From: an uncultured Bacteroidia bacterium
GTDB lineage: Bacteria > Bacteroidota > Bacteroidia > Bacteroidales > F082
Reading direction: 5' to 3'
NCBI GenBank assembly: GCA_902799345.1
Contig: CADBZW010000012.1
Span: 1 to 64,000, forward strand
DNA: 64,000 bases
Below, piece by piece: positions 16,892 through 26,065 of this stretch. Each line of letters starts with the position of its first letter. The stretch's first letter is position 1. The translations under genes were made by a program, and so were the position numbers. The notes below the pieces were generated by a model. The model was not told where the DNA came from. It was given only the letters and a program-made list of their open reading frames with translations, and ran no database searches.

Positions 16892-16984
16892 CGCATTATT
16901 GCCCCATTTTATTATGGGTTTTGGCGGAAAGTTATCAACACAAGGCGGATTTGTTGATAAGTTTTTGTCGCTTATGAAAATGGC

Positions 16985-17016
16985 AACAAAAAAGGCCGCA
17001 AATCGTTGCGGCCTTT
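16985..17016 (-). terminator. Terminator of the DUF3276 gene
   Basis: A perfect 11-bp stem (16991-17001 with 17006-17016) with a 4-base loop is followed on the minus strand by six Ts. It is located 23 bases after the DUF3276 stop and before the parA promoter. Confidence 0.85.
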
Positions 17017-17038
17017 GTCTTTTCGTTCTTTGAATTGA

Positions 17039-17416
17039 TTATTTGTCTAAGCTGTCGAACCATTTGTCGATGGCGCTGTCGATCTCGTTGTGACGCTCGC
17101 CTTCCTCGTGGTCGTAATGACGCGGCTCAGGCTGGTCGTAATAGTCGGCAGGGTACTCGCCAGTCTCGATGTATTTGATGGCATCGTTGAGGCCCTTTGA
17201 GACCTTCTCGAAGTCTTCCTTGTAGAGGAAGATCTTGTGCTTCTCGTAGAAGAAGCGTTGCAGACCTTCGTCGAAACGGCGTTTGCTCTCGGTTATGGTG
17301 ATGTACTTTTCGTCGTTTTTCGTGGATTTCACATCAAAGAAGTAGGTTCTCTTTCCTGCTTTCACCGCCTTTGAGAACAGCTCTTCTCTTTCTTTCATTT
17401 CATTTTCTTCCATCAT
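17039..17416 (-). CDS. DUF3276 family protein (PUR-alpha-like nucleic-acid-binding)
   Basis: A small acidic protein of about 126 residues. The DUF3276/PUR domain (about 8-85) contains GKRTYFFDVKSTKNDEKYIT, ITESKRRF and the typical FYEKHKIFLYKEDFEKV. A His/Glu-rich acidic tail follows. Homologous PUR domains in Borrelia (BpuR) bind DNA and RNA, so nucleic-acid binding is inferred. The frame is open to an ATG at 17473, but that codon overlaps the -7 box at 17471-17478, so the start is placed at 17416 (17413 or 17398 are also possible). Confidence 0.8.
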   Translation of the reverse strand: MMEENEMKEREELFSKAVKAGKRTYFFDVKSTKNDEKYITITESKRRFDEGLQRFFYEKHKIFLYKEDFEKVSKGLNDAIKYIETGEYPADYYDQPEPRHYDHEEGERHNEIDSAIDKWFDSLDK

Positions 17417-17470
17417 GTCTTTCAATAATTTGATACTTTCTAATAGTTCTTTTGTGTTTGAAAAGTGGGG

Positions 17471-17478
17471 CAAAAGTA
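17471..17478 (-). promoter_or_regulatory. -7 box of the DUF3276 gene
   Basis: The minus strand reads TACTTTTG (TAnnTTTG). It is back to back with the box of the exonuclease gene at 17512-17519 and determines the start choice for the DUF3276 gene. Confidence 0.65.
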
Positions 17479-17511
17479 GGAAAAAATTAAATATCGGAGC
17501 GTTTTATGTGT

Positions 17512-17519
17512 TATTTTTG
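17512..17519 (+). promoter_or_regulatory. -7 box of the exonuclease operon
   Basis: TATTTTTG on the plus strand lies 20 bases before the exonuclease ATG. No clear -33 TTTG is seen at the expected distance. Confidence 0.6.
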
Positions 17520-17539
17520 CACTCAAATTATTTATTCCT

Positions 17540-18358
17540 ATGGAACTGAATCTGAAACGACCCATAGCGTTTTTCGACCTGGAAACGACGGGCCTGAATC
17601 CCTCGCACGACCGCATCGTGGAGATGAGCGTGCTGAAAATCAATGTGAACGGCGAAGAGGAACAACGTGTTTGGCTGCTCAATCCTGAGATGCCTATCTC
17701 TGCGGAGTCGTCATCGGTGCATGGCTACACGGATGAAATGGTGGCCGACAAGCCCACCTTCCGCGAGAAAGCCAAGGAGATTGCCCTGTTCATCGGCAAC
17801 GCCGACTTGGCGGGCTACAACATCCTGAAGTTCGACTTGCCGATGCTGATGGAGGAGTTCCTCCGTGTGGATTACGACTTCGACCTCAAGAGCCGCGACT
17901 TCATCGACGTGATGAACATCTACATGAAGATGGAACCGCGCAACCTGAAGAGCGCCTATCGTTACTTCTGCCATGCCGAGTTGGAAGGTGCCCACGGCGC
18001 CATGGCCGACACCAAAGCCACTTATGACGTGCTTCGAGCCATGCTTGATAAATACCAAGGTGTTGACTATGAAGATGGTAAAGGGAATAAATCGCAGGGG
18101 CCTACCAACGACATGAAGCAACTTTCGGAGTTCTCGGCCCATCACAAAAATGCCGACCTCTCGGGACAAATCATCTTCGACGAGGAAGGCAAAGAGGTCT
18201 TCATGTTCGGCAAGCACAAAGGCGAACGCGTCGAGGATGTGTTCCGCAAGGAGCCGCCTTATTACGACTGGATCATGAAAAACGACTTCCCGCGCTATAC
18301 AAAGAAGGTGGTGACGGCCATCAAGTTGCGCATGGGCGGTAAAAACGTAAAACGATGA
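17540..18358 (+). CDS. 3'-5' exonuclease, DnaQ-like DEDDh family
   Basis: A 272-residue protein. The N-terminal exonuclease domain has ExoI FFDLETTGL (residues about 11-19), ExoII GYNILKFDLPML (about 92-103) and ExoIII HGAMADTKATYDV (about 151-163), so all DEDDh acidic residues and the His are present. The C-terminal part (about 205-265) has FGKHKGERVEDVF, a DUF3820-like patch found behind DnaQ domains in Bacteroidota. It may proofread or repair DNA; it is not the polymerase III epsilon by context. It overlaps the next gene by an ATGA. Confidence 0.88.
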   Translation: MELNLKRPIAFFDLETTGLNPSHDRIVEMSVLKINVNGEEEQRVWLLNPEMPISAESSSVHGYTDEMVADKPTFREKAKEIALFIGNADLAGYNILKFDLPMLMEEFLRVDYDFDLKSRDFIDVMNIYMKMEPRNLKSAYRYFCHAELEGAHGAMADTKATYDVLRAMLDKYQGVDYEDGKGNKSQGPTNDMKQLSEFSAHHKNADLSGQIIFDEEGKEVFMFGKHKGERVEDVFRKEPPYYDWIMKNDFPRYTKKVVTAIKLRMGGKNVKR

Positions 18359-18966
18359 AAATCATCTGTATAGGACGTAACTATCTGGCGCATGTCAAGG
18401 AATTGGACAACGCACTTCCGACCGAGCCCTTGTTTTTCATGAAGCCCGAAACGGCGTTGTTGCCCGCGGGCGAGCATTTCCCATATCCCGATTTCAGCAA
18501 GGAAATCCATTACGAGACGGAATTGGTGTTGCGCATCTGCAAGACGGGCAAGGCGATTGATGAAAAACAGGCTTCCGGGTATTACGATGCCATCACCGTG
18601 GGCATCGATTTCACCGCCCGTGACTTGCAAAACGAGTGCAAGGCCAAAGGCCATCCATGGGAGAAGGCCAAGGCTTTTGATGGCTCGGCAGTGATTGGAA
18701 AGTTCAAGAGTATCAAGGATTTGTATAATCCAAACGACATCGCTTTCGGGATGAAACTTAACGGCGAGTGGAGGCAGCAAGGCCACAGCCGTGACATGAT
18801 TTTCAGTTTTGATAGGATCGTTTCCCATGTCTTGCGTTTCGTCACCTTGAAGGAAGGCGACTTTGTCTTTACAGGCACGCCGCAGGGCGTCGGCGCAGTG
18901 CATCCGGGTGATGTGCTCGAGCTTTTTCTGGAAAACGAGCCAGTCCGTCAATTTGAAGTGAAATAA
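18355..18966 (+). CDS. Fumarylacetoacetate hydrolase (FAH) family protein
   Basis: A 203-residue metal-dependent hydrolase/isomerase. It has the FAH signatures FMKPETALLP, HYETELVLRI (metal-binding acidic residues), GIDFTARDLQNECKAKG and the C-terminal FTGTPQGVGAVHPGD. The length matches the single-domain YcgM/FAHD1-like group (acylpyruvase or oxaloacetate tautomerase activity in relatives). The substrate cannot be deduced. It is translationally coupled to the exonuclease gene (4-base overlap), and the tricorn-like gene follows after 19 bases. Confidence 0.85.
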   Translation: MKIICIGRNYLAHVKELDNALPTEPLFFMKPETALLPAGEHFPYPDFSKEIHYETELVLRICKTGKAIDEKQASGYYDAITVGIDFTARDLQNECKAKGHPWEKAKAFDGSAVIGKFKSIKDLYNPNDIAFGMKLNGEWRQQGHSRDMIFSFDRIVSHVLRFVTLKEGDFVFTGTPQGVGAVHPGDVLELFLENEPVRQFEVK

Positions 18967-18985
18967 TTCTAAAAATACGACTGTT

Positions 18986-21900
18986 ATGAAGAAACTACTA
19001 TTCGTTGCCTTGATTGCGGCAACATTCCAACTCTCGGCGCAACCGCTTTGGCTGCGCGACAACGTAATCTCGCCCAATGGCGACAAGATTGCCTTTTGCT
19101 ACAAAGGCGACATTTATGTGGTGAATGCCAACGGCGGCAAAGCCCAACAGCTGACCACCACTACAGCCTACGAAACCTCGCCCATCTGGTCGCCCGATGG
19201 CAAACATTTAGCTTTCGCCACCGACCGCAACGGCAACTTTGATGTTTATTTGGCTTCGGCTGAAGGTGGTGTGCCTCAACGCATTACGACCAACTCGGCC
19301 AGCGAGATGCCTTTGGCTTTCTCGCCCGATGGCAAGGAAATCTATTATTCCGCACAGATTCAGAAAGCCGCTGAGAATGTGCAGTTTGCCACGGGCTGGA
19401 TTACTGAACTATACAAGGTGAGCACCGAAGGCGGTCGGCCGGAACAAGTGGCTGCCGTGCCCGTGTGCAGCATGTCGTTTGACAAGGATGGCAAGTCGTT
19501 CCTATACTACGACCGCAAGGGCAGCGAGAACGTGTGGCGCAAGCACCACGTCTCGTCGGTGGCCCGCGACATCGTGTATTACAACGCCAAAAAGAAAACC
19601 CACACGATCATGACAACCAATGTGGGCGAAGACCGCGATGCGCGTTACCTGCCGGGCTATCAGGAAGTCGTTTTCTTGAGCGAGCGCAACAACGGCAGTT
19701 TCAATGTTTACAAAGCTCCGGCCAACAACCTCGAACAAGTGGAGAAAGTGACCGATTTCAAGACCCATCCTGTGCGTTTCTTAAGCGTGGCCAACAATGG
19801 CTTGCTGTGCTACGGCTATATGGGCGAAATATACACGCAACGCATTGGCAATGAACCAAAAAAGGTGAATATCGAAATCATCAACGACCAAGACACGGAG
19901 CAGTTGGTGAAGCAGGATTTCCGTGGCATCGGCGATTTCGCGCTGAGTGACGACGGCAAACTGATTGCTTTCACCTCGCGCGGCGAAGTGTTTGTGACGG
20001 GTGTCGATGAATACGCCACCACGAAACAAATCACGCATACGGCGCAGCCTGAGCGCAACCCCAGTTTCTCGAAAGACGGACGCACCTTGGTATATGCATC
20101 GGAGCGCGACGGCTACTGGAATCTATACCAAGCCACCATCGAGCGCAAGGAAGACTACAACTTCGCCTACGCCACGTTGATTGACGAAAAGCCGCTGTTC
20201 GACAACGACGGCATCGAGCGCATCGCGCCGAGCTTTTCGCCCGATGGCAAGGAAATCGCGTTCATTGAGAACCGTAATATCTTGAAAGTGTACAACATCG
20301 CATCGAAAGAAGTGCGACAAATCACCGACGGAACGCAACATTACGATACCGACGACTACGGCTTCAGCTACGAATGGTCGCCCGATGGACAATGGTTCGC
20401 CCTGACCCTGATTTCACACATGCGCGACCCGTATTCCGACATTGGCATCGTGAAGGCCGACGGCTCGAAAACGATTTACAATATCACAGAGAGCGCCTAT
20501 ATCGACGGTAGTCCGCAATGGGTGATGGATGGTAATGCAATCATTTATCGCTCAAATCGTTATGGTATGCGTTCGCACGCTTCATGGGGCAGCCAAAATG
20601 ATGCTTTCATCGCCTTTTTGAACCAGGAAGCCTACGACAAATTCCGCCTCAGCAAAGAGGAATATGCTTTACTGAAAGAGACTGAGAAAGGCAAAAAGGA
20701 TGCGAAGAAAGATGAGGTGAAGGACGAAAAGCAAGACTCGAAAAAGGACAAGAAAGGTGATAAAAAAGACGAAAAAAAAGATGATAAGCCCAAGGAAGCC
20801 AAGAAGATAGATGTGGATTTGGAGCATCTGCAAGACCGTGTCGTCAGGCTGACGCCGATGTCGTCGAACTTGAGCGGCATGGCGCTTTCGGGTGATGGCG
20901 AGAAGTTCTATTTCATGACATCGTTCGAGAAAGGCTATGACCTTTGGGAACTCGACGTGCGCGAAAAGTCGATGAAGGTTTTGAAGAAACTTGGTCAGGG
21001 CGGCGCACAGTTGCAGGTGAAGGGCGACAATATCTTCCTCCTTTCGGGGGGTAATTTGCAAAAGTTGGATAAAGGCGGCAAGTCGACACCGATTAAGCAC
21101 GACGCCACCATGCAACTCGACTACGCCCAAGAGCGCGAGTACATGTTTGACCATGTCTTCCTGCAAATCGAGAAACGTTTCTTTATGAAAAACCACAATG
21201 GTGTCGACCTCGCGCTGATGAAGGAGGCCTATCGTCCATTTTTGCCGCACATCAACAACAACTACGATTTCAGCGAGATGTTGAGCGAAATTTTGGGCGA
21301 GCTGAACGTGTCGCACACGGGATCGGGCTATCGTCCCGCAAATCGTGGTGGCGATGCCACGGCAGAGTTTGGCGTGTTGCTCGACCTTGATTACCGTGGT
21401 GATGGCCTGAAAGTCGCCGAGGTGGTAGAAGGCTCACCGTTCGACAAGAAAAGCTCGCAGGTAAAGGCAGGTTGCATCATCCAGAAGATTGACGGCGTGG
21501 AGATTACGAAAGCCATGGACTATTATCCGTTGCTCAACAACAAGGCTGGAAAGACGGTGCTTGTGACGTTGAAAGACGGTGGCAAGACCTGGGAAGAGAC
21601 CGTGAAACCCATCAGCCATGGCGCGATGAACGAGCTGCTTTATCATCGCTGGGTAAAGCACAACGAGGAAACGGTGAAGGAACTTTCGAAAGGTCGTTTG
21701 GGTTATGTCCATATCCGCAGCATGGGTGATGCCAGTTACCGCGACGTGTATTCGCAAATCCTCGGGAAGTACAATCTTTGCGACGGCATTGTCATCGACA
21801 CGCGTTTCAACGGCGGTGGTCGTCTGCACGAAGACATTGAAATCCTGTTCAGTGGCGAGAAATACCTCGAACAAGTCATCAACGACAGTGTGGCCTGCGT

Positions 21901-22267
21901 GATGCCTTCGCGCCGCTACAACAAGCCGTCCATCATGATTGTCGGCGAGGCCAACTACAGCAATGCACACGGCACGCCGTGGGTCTACAAGCACAAGAAG
22001 ATGGGTAGCATCGTCGGTATGCCCGTGCCTGGCACCATGTCGAGCGTGACGTGGGAGACCTTGCAAGACCCGTCGATGTACTTCGGTTTGCCCGTGGTGG
22101 GCTATCGTACCGAGCAGGGCAACTGGCTGGAGAACACGCAGTTGGAACCTGATTTCAAGGTGCGTAACACGCCCGAGAAGATGGCCGAAGGCGTGGATGA
22201 ACAGCTGGAGGCAGCTGTCAACCAGCTTCTCAAAGAACTGAAGGATTTCCATTATTGGGGTAAATAA
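18986..22267 (+). CDS. Tricorn-like S41 family peptidase with WD40-like PD40 propellers
   Basis: A 1093-residue secreted protein. A signal peptide (about 1-18) is followed by repeated PD40/WD40-like blades with SPDGK motifs (about 25-540) and a Lys/Asp-rich low-complexity linker (about 560-610). A second propeller, a PDZ-like domain (about 785-880) and a C-terminal S41 protease domain complete it. Tricorn-type catalytic residues are visible: His in LGYVHIRSM, Ser in NYSNAHGTP and Glu in GNWLENTQLEPD. It is likely a periplasmic peptidase acting on peptides. It is followed by a 15-bp-stem hairpin. Confidence 0.9.
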   Translation: MKKLLFVALIAATFQLSAQPLWLRDNVISPNGDKIAFCYKGDIYVVNANGGKAQQLTTTTAYETSPIWSPDGKHLAFATDRNGNFDVYLASAEGGVPQRITTNSASEMPLAFSPDGKEIYYSAQIQKAAENVQFATGWITELYKVSTEGGRPEQVAAVPVCSMSFDKDGKSFLYYDRKGSENVWRKHHVSSVARDIVYYNAKKKTHTIMTTNVGEDRDARYLPGYQEVVFLSERNNGSFNVYKAPANNLEQVEKVTDFKTHPVRFLSVANNGLLCYGYMGEIYTQRIGNEPKKVNIEIINDQDTEQLVKQDFRGIGDFALSDDGKLIAFTSRGEVFVTGVDEYATTKQITHTAQPERNPSFSKDGRTLVYASERDGYWNLYQATIERKEDYNFAYATLIDEKPLFDNDGIERIAPSFSPDGKEIAFIENRNILKVYNIASKEVRQITDGTQHYDTDDYGFSYEWSPDGQWFALTLISHMRDPYSDIGIVKADGSKTIYNITESAYIDGSPQWVMDGNAIIYRSNRYGMRSHASWGSQNDAFIAFLNQEAYDKFRLSKEEYALLKETEKGKKDAKKDEVKDEKQDSKKDKKGDKKDEKKDDKPKEAKKIDVDLEHLQDRVVRLTPMSSNLSGMALSGDGEKFYFMTSFEKGYDLWELDVREKSMKVLKKLGQGGAQLQVKGDNIFLLSGGNLQKLDKGGKSTPIKHDATMQLDYAQEREYMFDHVFLQIEKRFFMKNHNGVDLALMKEAYRPFLPHINNNYDFSEMLSEILGELNVSHTGSGYRPANRGGDATAEFGVLLDLDYRGDGLKVAEVVEGSPFDKKSSQVKAGCIIQKIDGVEITKAMDYYPLLNNKAGKTVLVTLKDGGKTWEETVKPISHGAMNELLYHRWVKHNEETVKELSKGRLGYVHIRSMGDASYRDVYSQILGKYNLCDGIVIDTRFNGGGRLHEDIEILFSGEKYLEQVINDSVACVMPSRRYNKPSIMIVGEANYSNAHGTPWVYKHKKMGSIVGMPVPGTMSSVTWETLQDPSMYFGLPVVGYRTEQGNWLENTQLEPDFKVRNTPEKMAEGVDEQLEAAVNQLLKELKDFHYWGK

Positions 22268-22269
22268 TG

Positions 22270-22302
22270 TTTTAGGGCTGCCGTGATACGGCAGCCCTAA
22301 AA
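22270..22302 (+). terminator. Strong hairpin after the tricorn-like gene
   Basis: A perfect 15-bp stem (22270-22284 with 22288-22302) closes on a 3-base loop directly after the stop codon. It has no T tract afterwards, so it may act as a terminator or as an mRNA-end stabiliser. Confidence 0.6.
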
Positions 22303-22357
22303 CCCATCCACAATTTTAGCACGGTTTTTGCGTTTTCTTGTGAAAACAATTCCTCAC

Positions 22358-23389
22358 ATGCGAGCGCGTCTGTATCTTATAGTATTATTGGCCCTCATCG
22401 GCCTCACCGCCTCGGCGCATACCGTGGTGGAACGTGACGGCTATTATGAGGTGGAGCATGAATGGCAATATAAGGGTAGGGATTGCTCAATCATTTTGAA
22501 TATCAGCACAAACCTTTACGATTATTACCGCAACGACCGCGAGCATCTGGCCTATTATTACCAGTTCGAGGATGGAGAGGTGCCGCCTAATTACTTCAGC
22601 TTCATGCTGTCGGAATACGACCGCCCGGTGATGCATGCCATCGCCGAGGAGTTGAGTAGATTTGGCGCCACCGAAGAGGATAGGATTGACTTGGCGCTGT
22701 CGTTCGTGCAGTCGTTGCCTTATGCCTACGATAACGACAGCAAGGATGCGGATGAATATGTGCGTTATCCCATCGAGACCTTGGTGGATGGTCAGGGCGA
22801 CTGCGAGGATAAGGTGGCCTTGCTGGTAGCCTTACTCTACGAGATGGATGCCGACTTCGTGCTTCTGGTGCTTCCCGAACACATGGCTGTGGGCGTTCAT
22901 CTAGACGAAGTCGATGTAGGCCGTTATCTGTGGTTCCACGACAAGAAGTATTATTTCATGGAGACCACCATGCCTAATTGGCAAATAGGGCAGGTCCCTG
23001 AGCATTACATGACTACCGAGATGGAAGTTGTCCCCGTCGATGATACGCCGACGCTGCTCATGAAGGGTGTGCACTTCGATTCACAGCCGACTCTCGTCTA
23101 TGAGAAGGCAAATTGCTCCTTGAAACTCGACCTTCACAATCTGGGTCCAGGCAAGGTGACGGATGTCCAGCTGCGTGTCCGGATTATTGAGAAGGGCGGG
23201 AGGAACCGTCTGCTGACCGATGTGTCCTTCGTGCTCGACGAGATGTTGGAAGGCGAGCAACGCACCGACCTGCTACCCTTCAAGAGCCTGATCAAGGAAA
23301 ACTGTGTCTTGGTCGTGGAACTGACGGGGGAAGAGGTCGCTCCTCAGTCCTACGAGCTGAACATGGAATACAGCAAGATCAAGCGCTGA
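22358..23389 (+). CDS. Transglutaminase-like secreted protein
   Basis: A protein of about 343 residues with a signal peptide (ending TASAH, about residue 20). The central domain carries a transglutaminase-like triad candidate: Cys in GQGDCEDKVALLVALL (about 149), His in PEHMAVGVHL (about 178) and an acidic residue in YYFMETT. The C-terminal third is a beta-rich domain with LDLHNLGPGKVTDV. No specific function is known. ATG 22358 is chosen over TTG 22328 because the signal peptide begins there. Its stop directly abuts the stop of the convergent GH20 gene. Confidence 0.7.
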   Translation: MRARLYLIVLLALIGLTASAHTVVERDGYYEVEHEWQYKGRDCSIILNISTNLYDYYRNDREHLAYYYQFEDGEVPPNYFSFMLSEYDRPVMHAIAEELSRFGATEEDRIDLALSFVQSLPYAYDNDSKDADEYVRYPIETLVDGQGDCEDKVALLVALLYEMDADFVLLVLPEHMAVGVHLDEVDVGRYLWFHDKKYYFMETTMPNWQIGQVPEHYMTTEMEVVPVDDTPTLLMKGVHFDSQPTLVYEKANCSLKLDLHNLGPGKVTDVQLRVRIIEKGGRNRLLTDVSFVLDEMLEGEQRTDLLPFKSLIKENCVLVVELTGEEVAPQSYELNMEYSKIKR

Positions 23390-26002
23390 TTATTCCACCA
23401 TCACCTCATCCATGAAAATCCAAGAGTCGTAGCCGCTGCCAGGTAGGCCTTCTGGTAATATTCCGGGGTTTTTCACCACGATGCGGAGGTAACGTGTCGA
23501 AAGATTAGGCAATTCGAAACGCTCGCGGAAAGTGTGGTTGCCGGTCAAAGGCGTTTCTGTCGTGAGTGTGAAGGTCGTGTAAGGCTTATAGCTCTTGCCG
23601 TCGTTGGAGGTATAGACTTCAACCTCGTTGGGCCGCAAAATCCAGTCGTGGGCGTTGACCAAGAAGCCTATGTTCAGTGTGTTGACTTTCTGATACTTGC
23701 CAAAGTCGATTTCGAGGTCGGCATCAGTGCCATAAAAGCCTTGCCAATGTCCGTCGGTGTAGGTGCCGCTGCCGAGGTTGCCATCAAGCAGGGCACCATC
23801 GCCGCCGCCCGAGTACTCGGGACGGTAGTTGCCCGCTGGGCTGTTGAGTTGCTTGAGCTTTCCCATGCCTTTATGGTAGCAGAAGTAACGCTCAGCGCAA
23901 ACAGGTTCATCCAAAGCATTGAAACAAGCCGCTTTTACGAGGCAAGGCCGCTCCAGAATAACAGGCTTCTTATAGACGGAGTCGTTTACTGTAACTTCCT
24001 TCCCGTCAAGGGTATAGTGGATTTCCTTGTCTCCATAAACAGTCTTCAGCGTGATGGATGCATTCCCGTTTTCATCGGTTGTTGGCTCAATAAACGGCAG
24101 ATATTCAAGTTGTTGCAATTCGATGGCGATGTCGTCATATTTCTTCATGTTGACGTCCAACCAATAGGGACGGCTTTCGATATTCCACACCTTGACGTAC
24201 TCGATTTTCAGGTCATGGAGCGAGGTATACAACTCGCCAATCATCCGTTGGCTTTCGGCAATGTTGGCGTCAGTGGGATGGTTGTAGGTTCGGTAAAGTT
24301 GGATTCGGGCCATGTTGCGCTTGGCGCACCACTGCATGCGGTGCACGGCATAGAGGGCATTGTCGAAGACGTCGGTGTTGCGTTTCACTTGCTTCTTGTC
24401 GTTGACCAGATTCTTTTCCAATACGGACAGCGCCACAGATGCCCTTTGGTTCACGGCTTTGATGGAGTCGCTGACAAGGGCGGGGTAGAAGGGCACCATA
24501 GGCTCGGTCATGGCAGTGAACTTACCGATGCCGTCGATTTTGGTCAGATCCGAAAGCTCGTCAAGATGCTGACATAGCGCCTCGGATAAGCCGCCGAAGA
24601 AATGAAGGGTGAAGTTGGCTTCGGTGTGGCGTTCTTGTTTCGAGGCCGGATTCCAACTCGTTTCGGCGCCTAAGGCCAAGCCAAATAAGGCACAGTTGGT
24701 CAGCGACTCGCCGAAGTCGTCCCAACAGGTGTTGATGACACCGAGCGCGCCGTTTTTGTAACCGTCACGGCACAAATTGGTGATGTTCTTTTTGAATTCA
24801 TAATGCTTGGGCCAAACCCTTTCGGAGAGACTGACACCTGGCGCGACAAAGAAATTGCGTCCTGATTTGACATAGGGTCTCAAGAACTCGTCGAAGCTGT
24901 CGATGCCCACATAGCTCCATGCGATGAGGAAAATGTCGTCGTCCAGATTGTCAAGGATTTCGGGATGCTGGTCGGCGATGTCACCCCACATCATCACGCG
25001 CTTGCGGTAGGGGCGAAGCATACGGTTGACGCGATTGACGTGTTGGTAATAGGCGGTTTCTGCGCCAATGGAATCAACGTATGCCTTGGCATAGCCTTGC
25101 CCGAGGCTCTCAGTTTCGTCGCAGTTGATGTTGAAATAGGGTGACTTGTAGGCTCTTGCCACCTCGCGGAGATGGTCTTCAAGGAATTGGTAGGTCTCTT
25201 CCTTGGCGGGGTTGAGGTTCCATTTCGTGTCGGCCAAATGGCTGTAGAAAGGGTTGCACAAAATCTCCTCGAAATGTCCGAAACATTGCTGGTTGCCAAT
25301 GATTTGGATGTGATACGGTCGACAGAAGTCCTCCAACTCCTTGATTTCCTCGGCAGTGAAGGCATCAGAAGGCGCAATGTCGGGGTGGCACTTGGTCTTG
25401 AAGGTGTGCTCGGTGTAAAGCGAGAAGGCGTTGAGTTTGCATTCAGCCATCTGGGGGATAAGGCGTTTCAGGTAGTCCATACTGACGATGGGACCTCGGC
25501 TGATGTCGTCCTGCCAAGCGCGAATCTTGAAGTTGGGCCAGTCGGTGATGGTCATGCAAGGGATGCGGATCTCGCCTTTGTTGCTGAAGAAAGAGTATCG
25601 GTAGAGCTGTTTCAGGCTCTGTGTGGCGTAGAAAAGTCCCGTGTTGGTGGTGGCCTCCAAGCGTATTGAGCTTTGGGTGACGGTCATCCGATAGGCCTGG
25701 TCTTCGTTTTCGCTCACGCCGAGGTGGTCGGTCTTGATGAGCTCGATGTAGTGCTTGCCTTTGATGGCACCTCGCGCGAATAACACCATCTTGCCCGTGA
25801 TTTGGTCCAAATCGCTGCGCCACATGGCGACGATTTTGCTGATTTCCGTATCGGAGGCATCGTAGGTGAGGATGACGTCATCATCCCATACAAATTGTCC
25901 GTTAGTGGTTTCGACTTGCTGTGGGGTAGGGAGGATATGGGTGTTTTGTGCAGTAAGGCTCAGTGCGAAAAGGCAAAGTAGGATAAGGAGTTTGGATTTC
26001 AT
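23390..26002 (-). CDS. Family 20 glycoside hydrolase (beta-N-acetylhexosaminidase)
   Basis: An 870-residue secreted enzyme. It has a signal peptide (1-19), an N-terminal GH20b alpha/beta domain (about 22-145) and a (beta/alpha)8 catalytic barrel (about 150-480). The Asp295-Glu296 pair in NINCDETESLG is the substrate-assisted catalytic pair of GH20. A chitobiase-type C-terminal part follows, then an F5/8 type C (discoidin-like) carbohydrate-binding domain (about 720-870) with NTLNIGFLVNAHDWILRP. It is predicted to remove terminal GlcNAc or GalNAc from glycans in the periplasm or at the surface. Confidence 0.92.
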   Translation of the reverse strand: MKSKLLILLCLFALSLTAQNTHILPTPQQVETTNGQFVWDDDVILTYDASDTEISKIVAMWRSDLDQITGKMVLFARGAIKGKHYIELIKTDHLGVSENEDQAYRMTVTQSSIRLEATTNTGLFYATQSLKQLYRYSFFSNKGEIRIPCMTITDWPNFKIRAWQDDISRGPIVSMDYLKRLIPQMAECKLNAFSLYTEHTFKTKCHPDIAPSDAFTAEEIKELEDFCRPYHIQIIGNQQCFGHFEEILCNPFYSHLADTKWNLNPAKEETYQFLEDHLREVARAYKSPYFNINCDETESLGQGYAKAYVDSIGAETAYYQHVNRVNRMLRPYRKRVMMWGDIADQHPEILDNLDDDIFLIAWSYVGIDSFDEFLRPYVKSGRNFFVAPGVSLSERVWPKHYEFKKNITNLCRDGYKNGALGVINTCWDDFGESLTNCALFGLALGAETSWNPASKQERHTEANFTLHFFGGLSEALCQHLDELSDLTKIDGIGKFTAMTEPMVPFYPALVSDSIKAVNQRASVALSVLEKNLVNDKKQVKRNTDVFDNALYAVHRMQWCAKRNMARIQLYRTYNHPTDANIAESQRMIGELYTSLHDLKIEYVKVWNIESRPYWLDVNMKKYDDIAIELQQLEYLPFIEPTTDENGNASITLKTVYGDKEIHYTLDGKEVTVNDSVYKKPVILERPCLVKAACFNALDEPVCAERYFCYHKGMGKLKQLNSPAGNYRPEYSGGGDGALLDGNLGSGTYTDGHWQGFYGTDADLEIDFGKYQKVNTLNIGFLVNAHDWILRPNEVEVYTSNDGKSYKPYTTFTLTTETPLTGNHTFRERFELPNLSTRYLRIVVKNPGILPEGLPGSGYDSWIFMDEVMVE

Positions 26003-26018
26003 CGGAGTAAAATTTCTG

Positions 26019-26026
26019 CAAAGATA
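26019..26026 (-). promoter_or_regulatory. -7 box of the GH20 gene
   Basis: The minus strand reads TATCTTTG (TAnnTTTG), 17 bases before the GH20 ATG. It is divergent from the cutC promoter 14 bases away, so the two polymerases would compete for overlapping DNA. Confidence 0.65.
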
Positions 26027-26039
26027 AGAACAAAACTGC

Positions 26040-26047
26040 TATATTTG
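26040..26047 (+). promoter_or_regulatory. -7 box of cutC
   Basis: TATATTTG (TAnnTTTG), 18 bases before the cutC ATG at 26066. It excludes the alternative TTG start at 26045. Confidence 0.65.
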
Positions 26048-26065
26048 CCACAAAATTCTAGGACT

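Noticed and set aside
22328..22357. TTG start upstream of the transglutaminase-like gene
   Set aside because: The added residues precede a good signal peptide that begins at ATG 22358.
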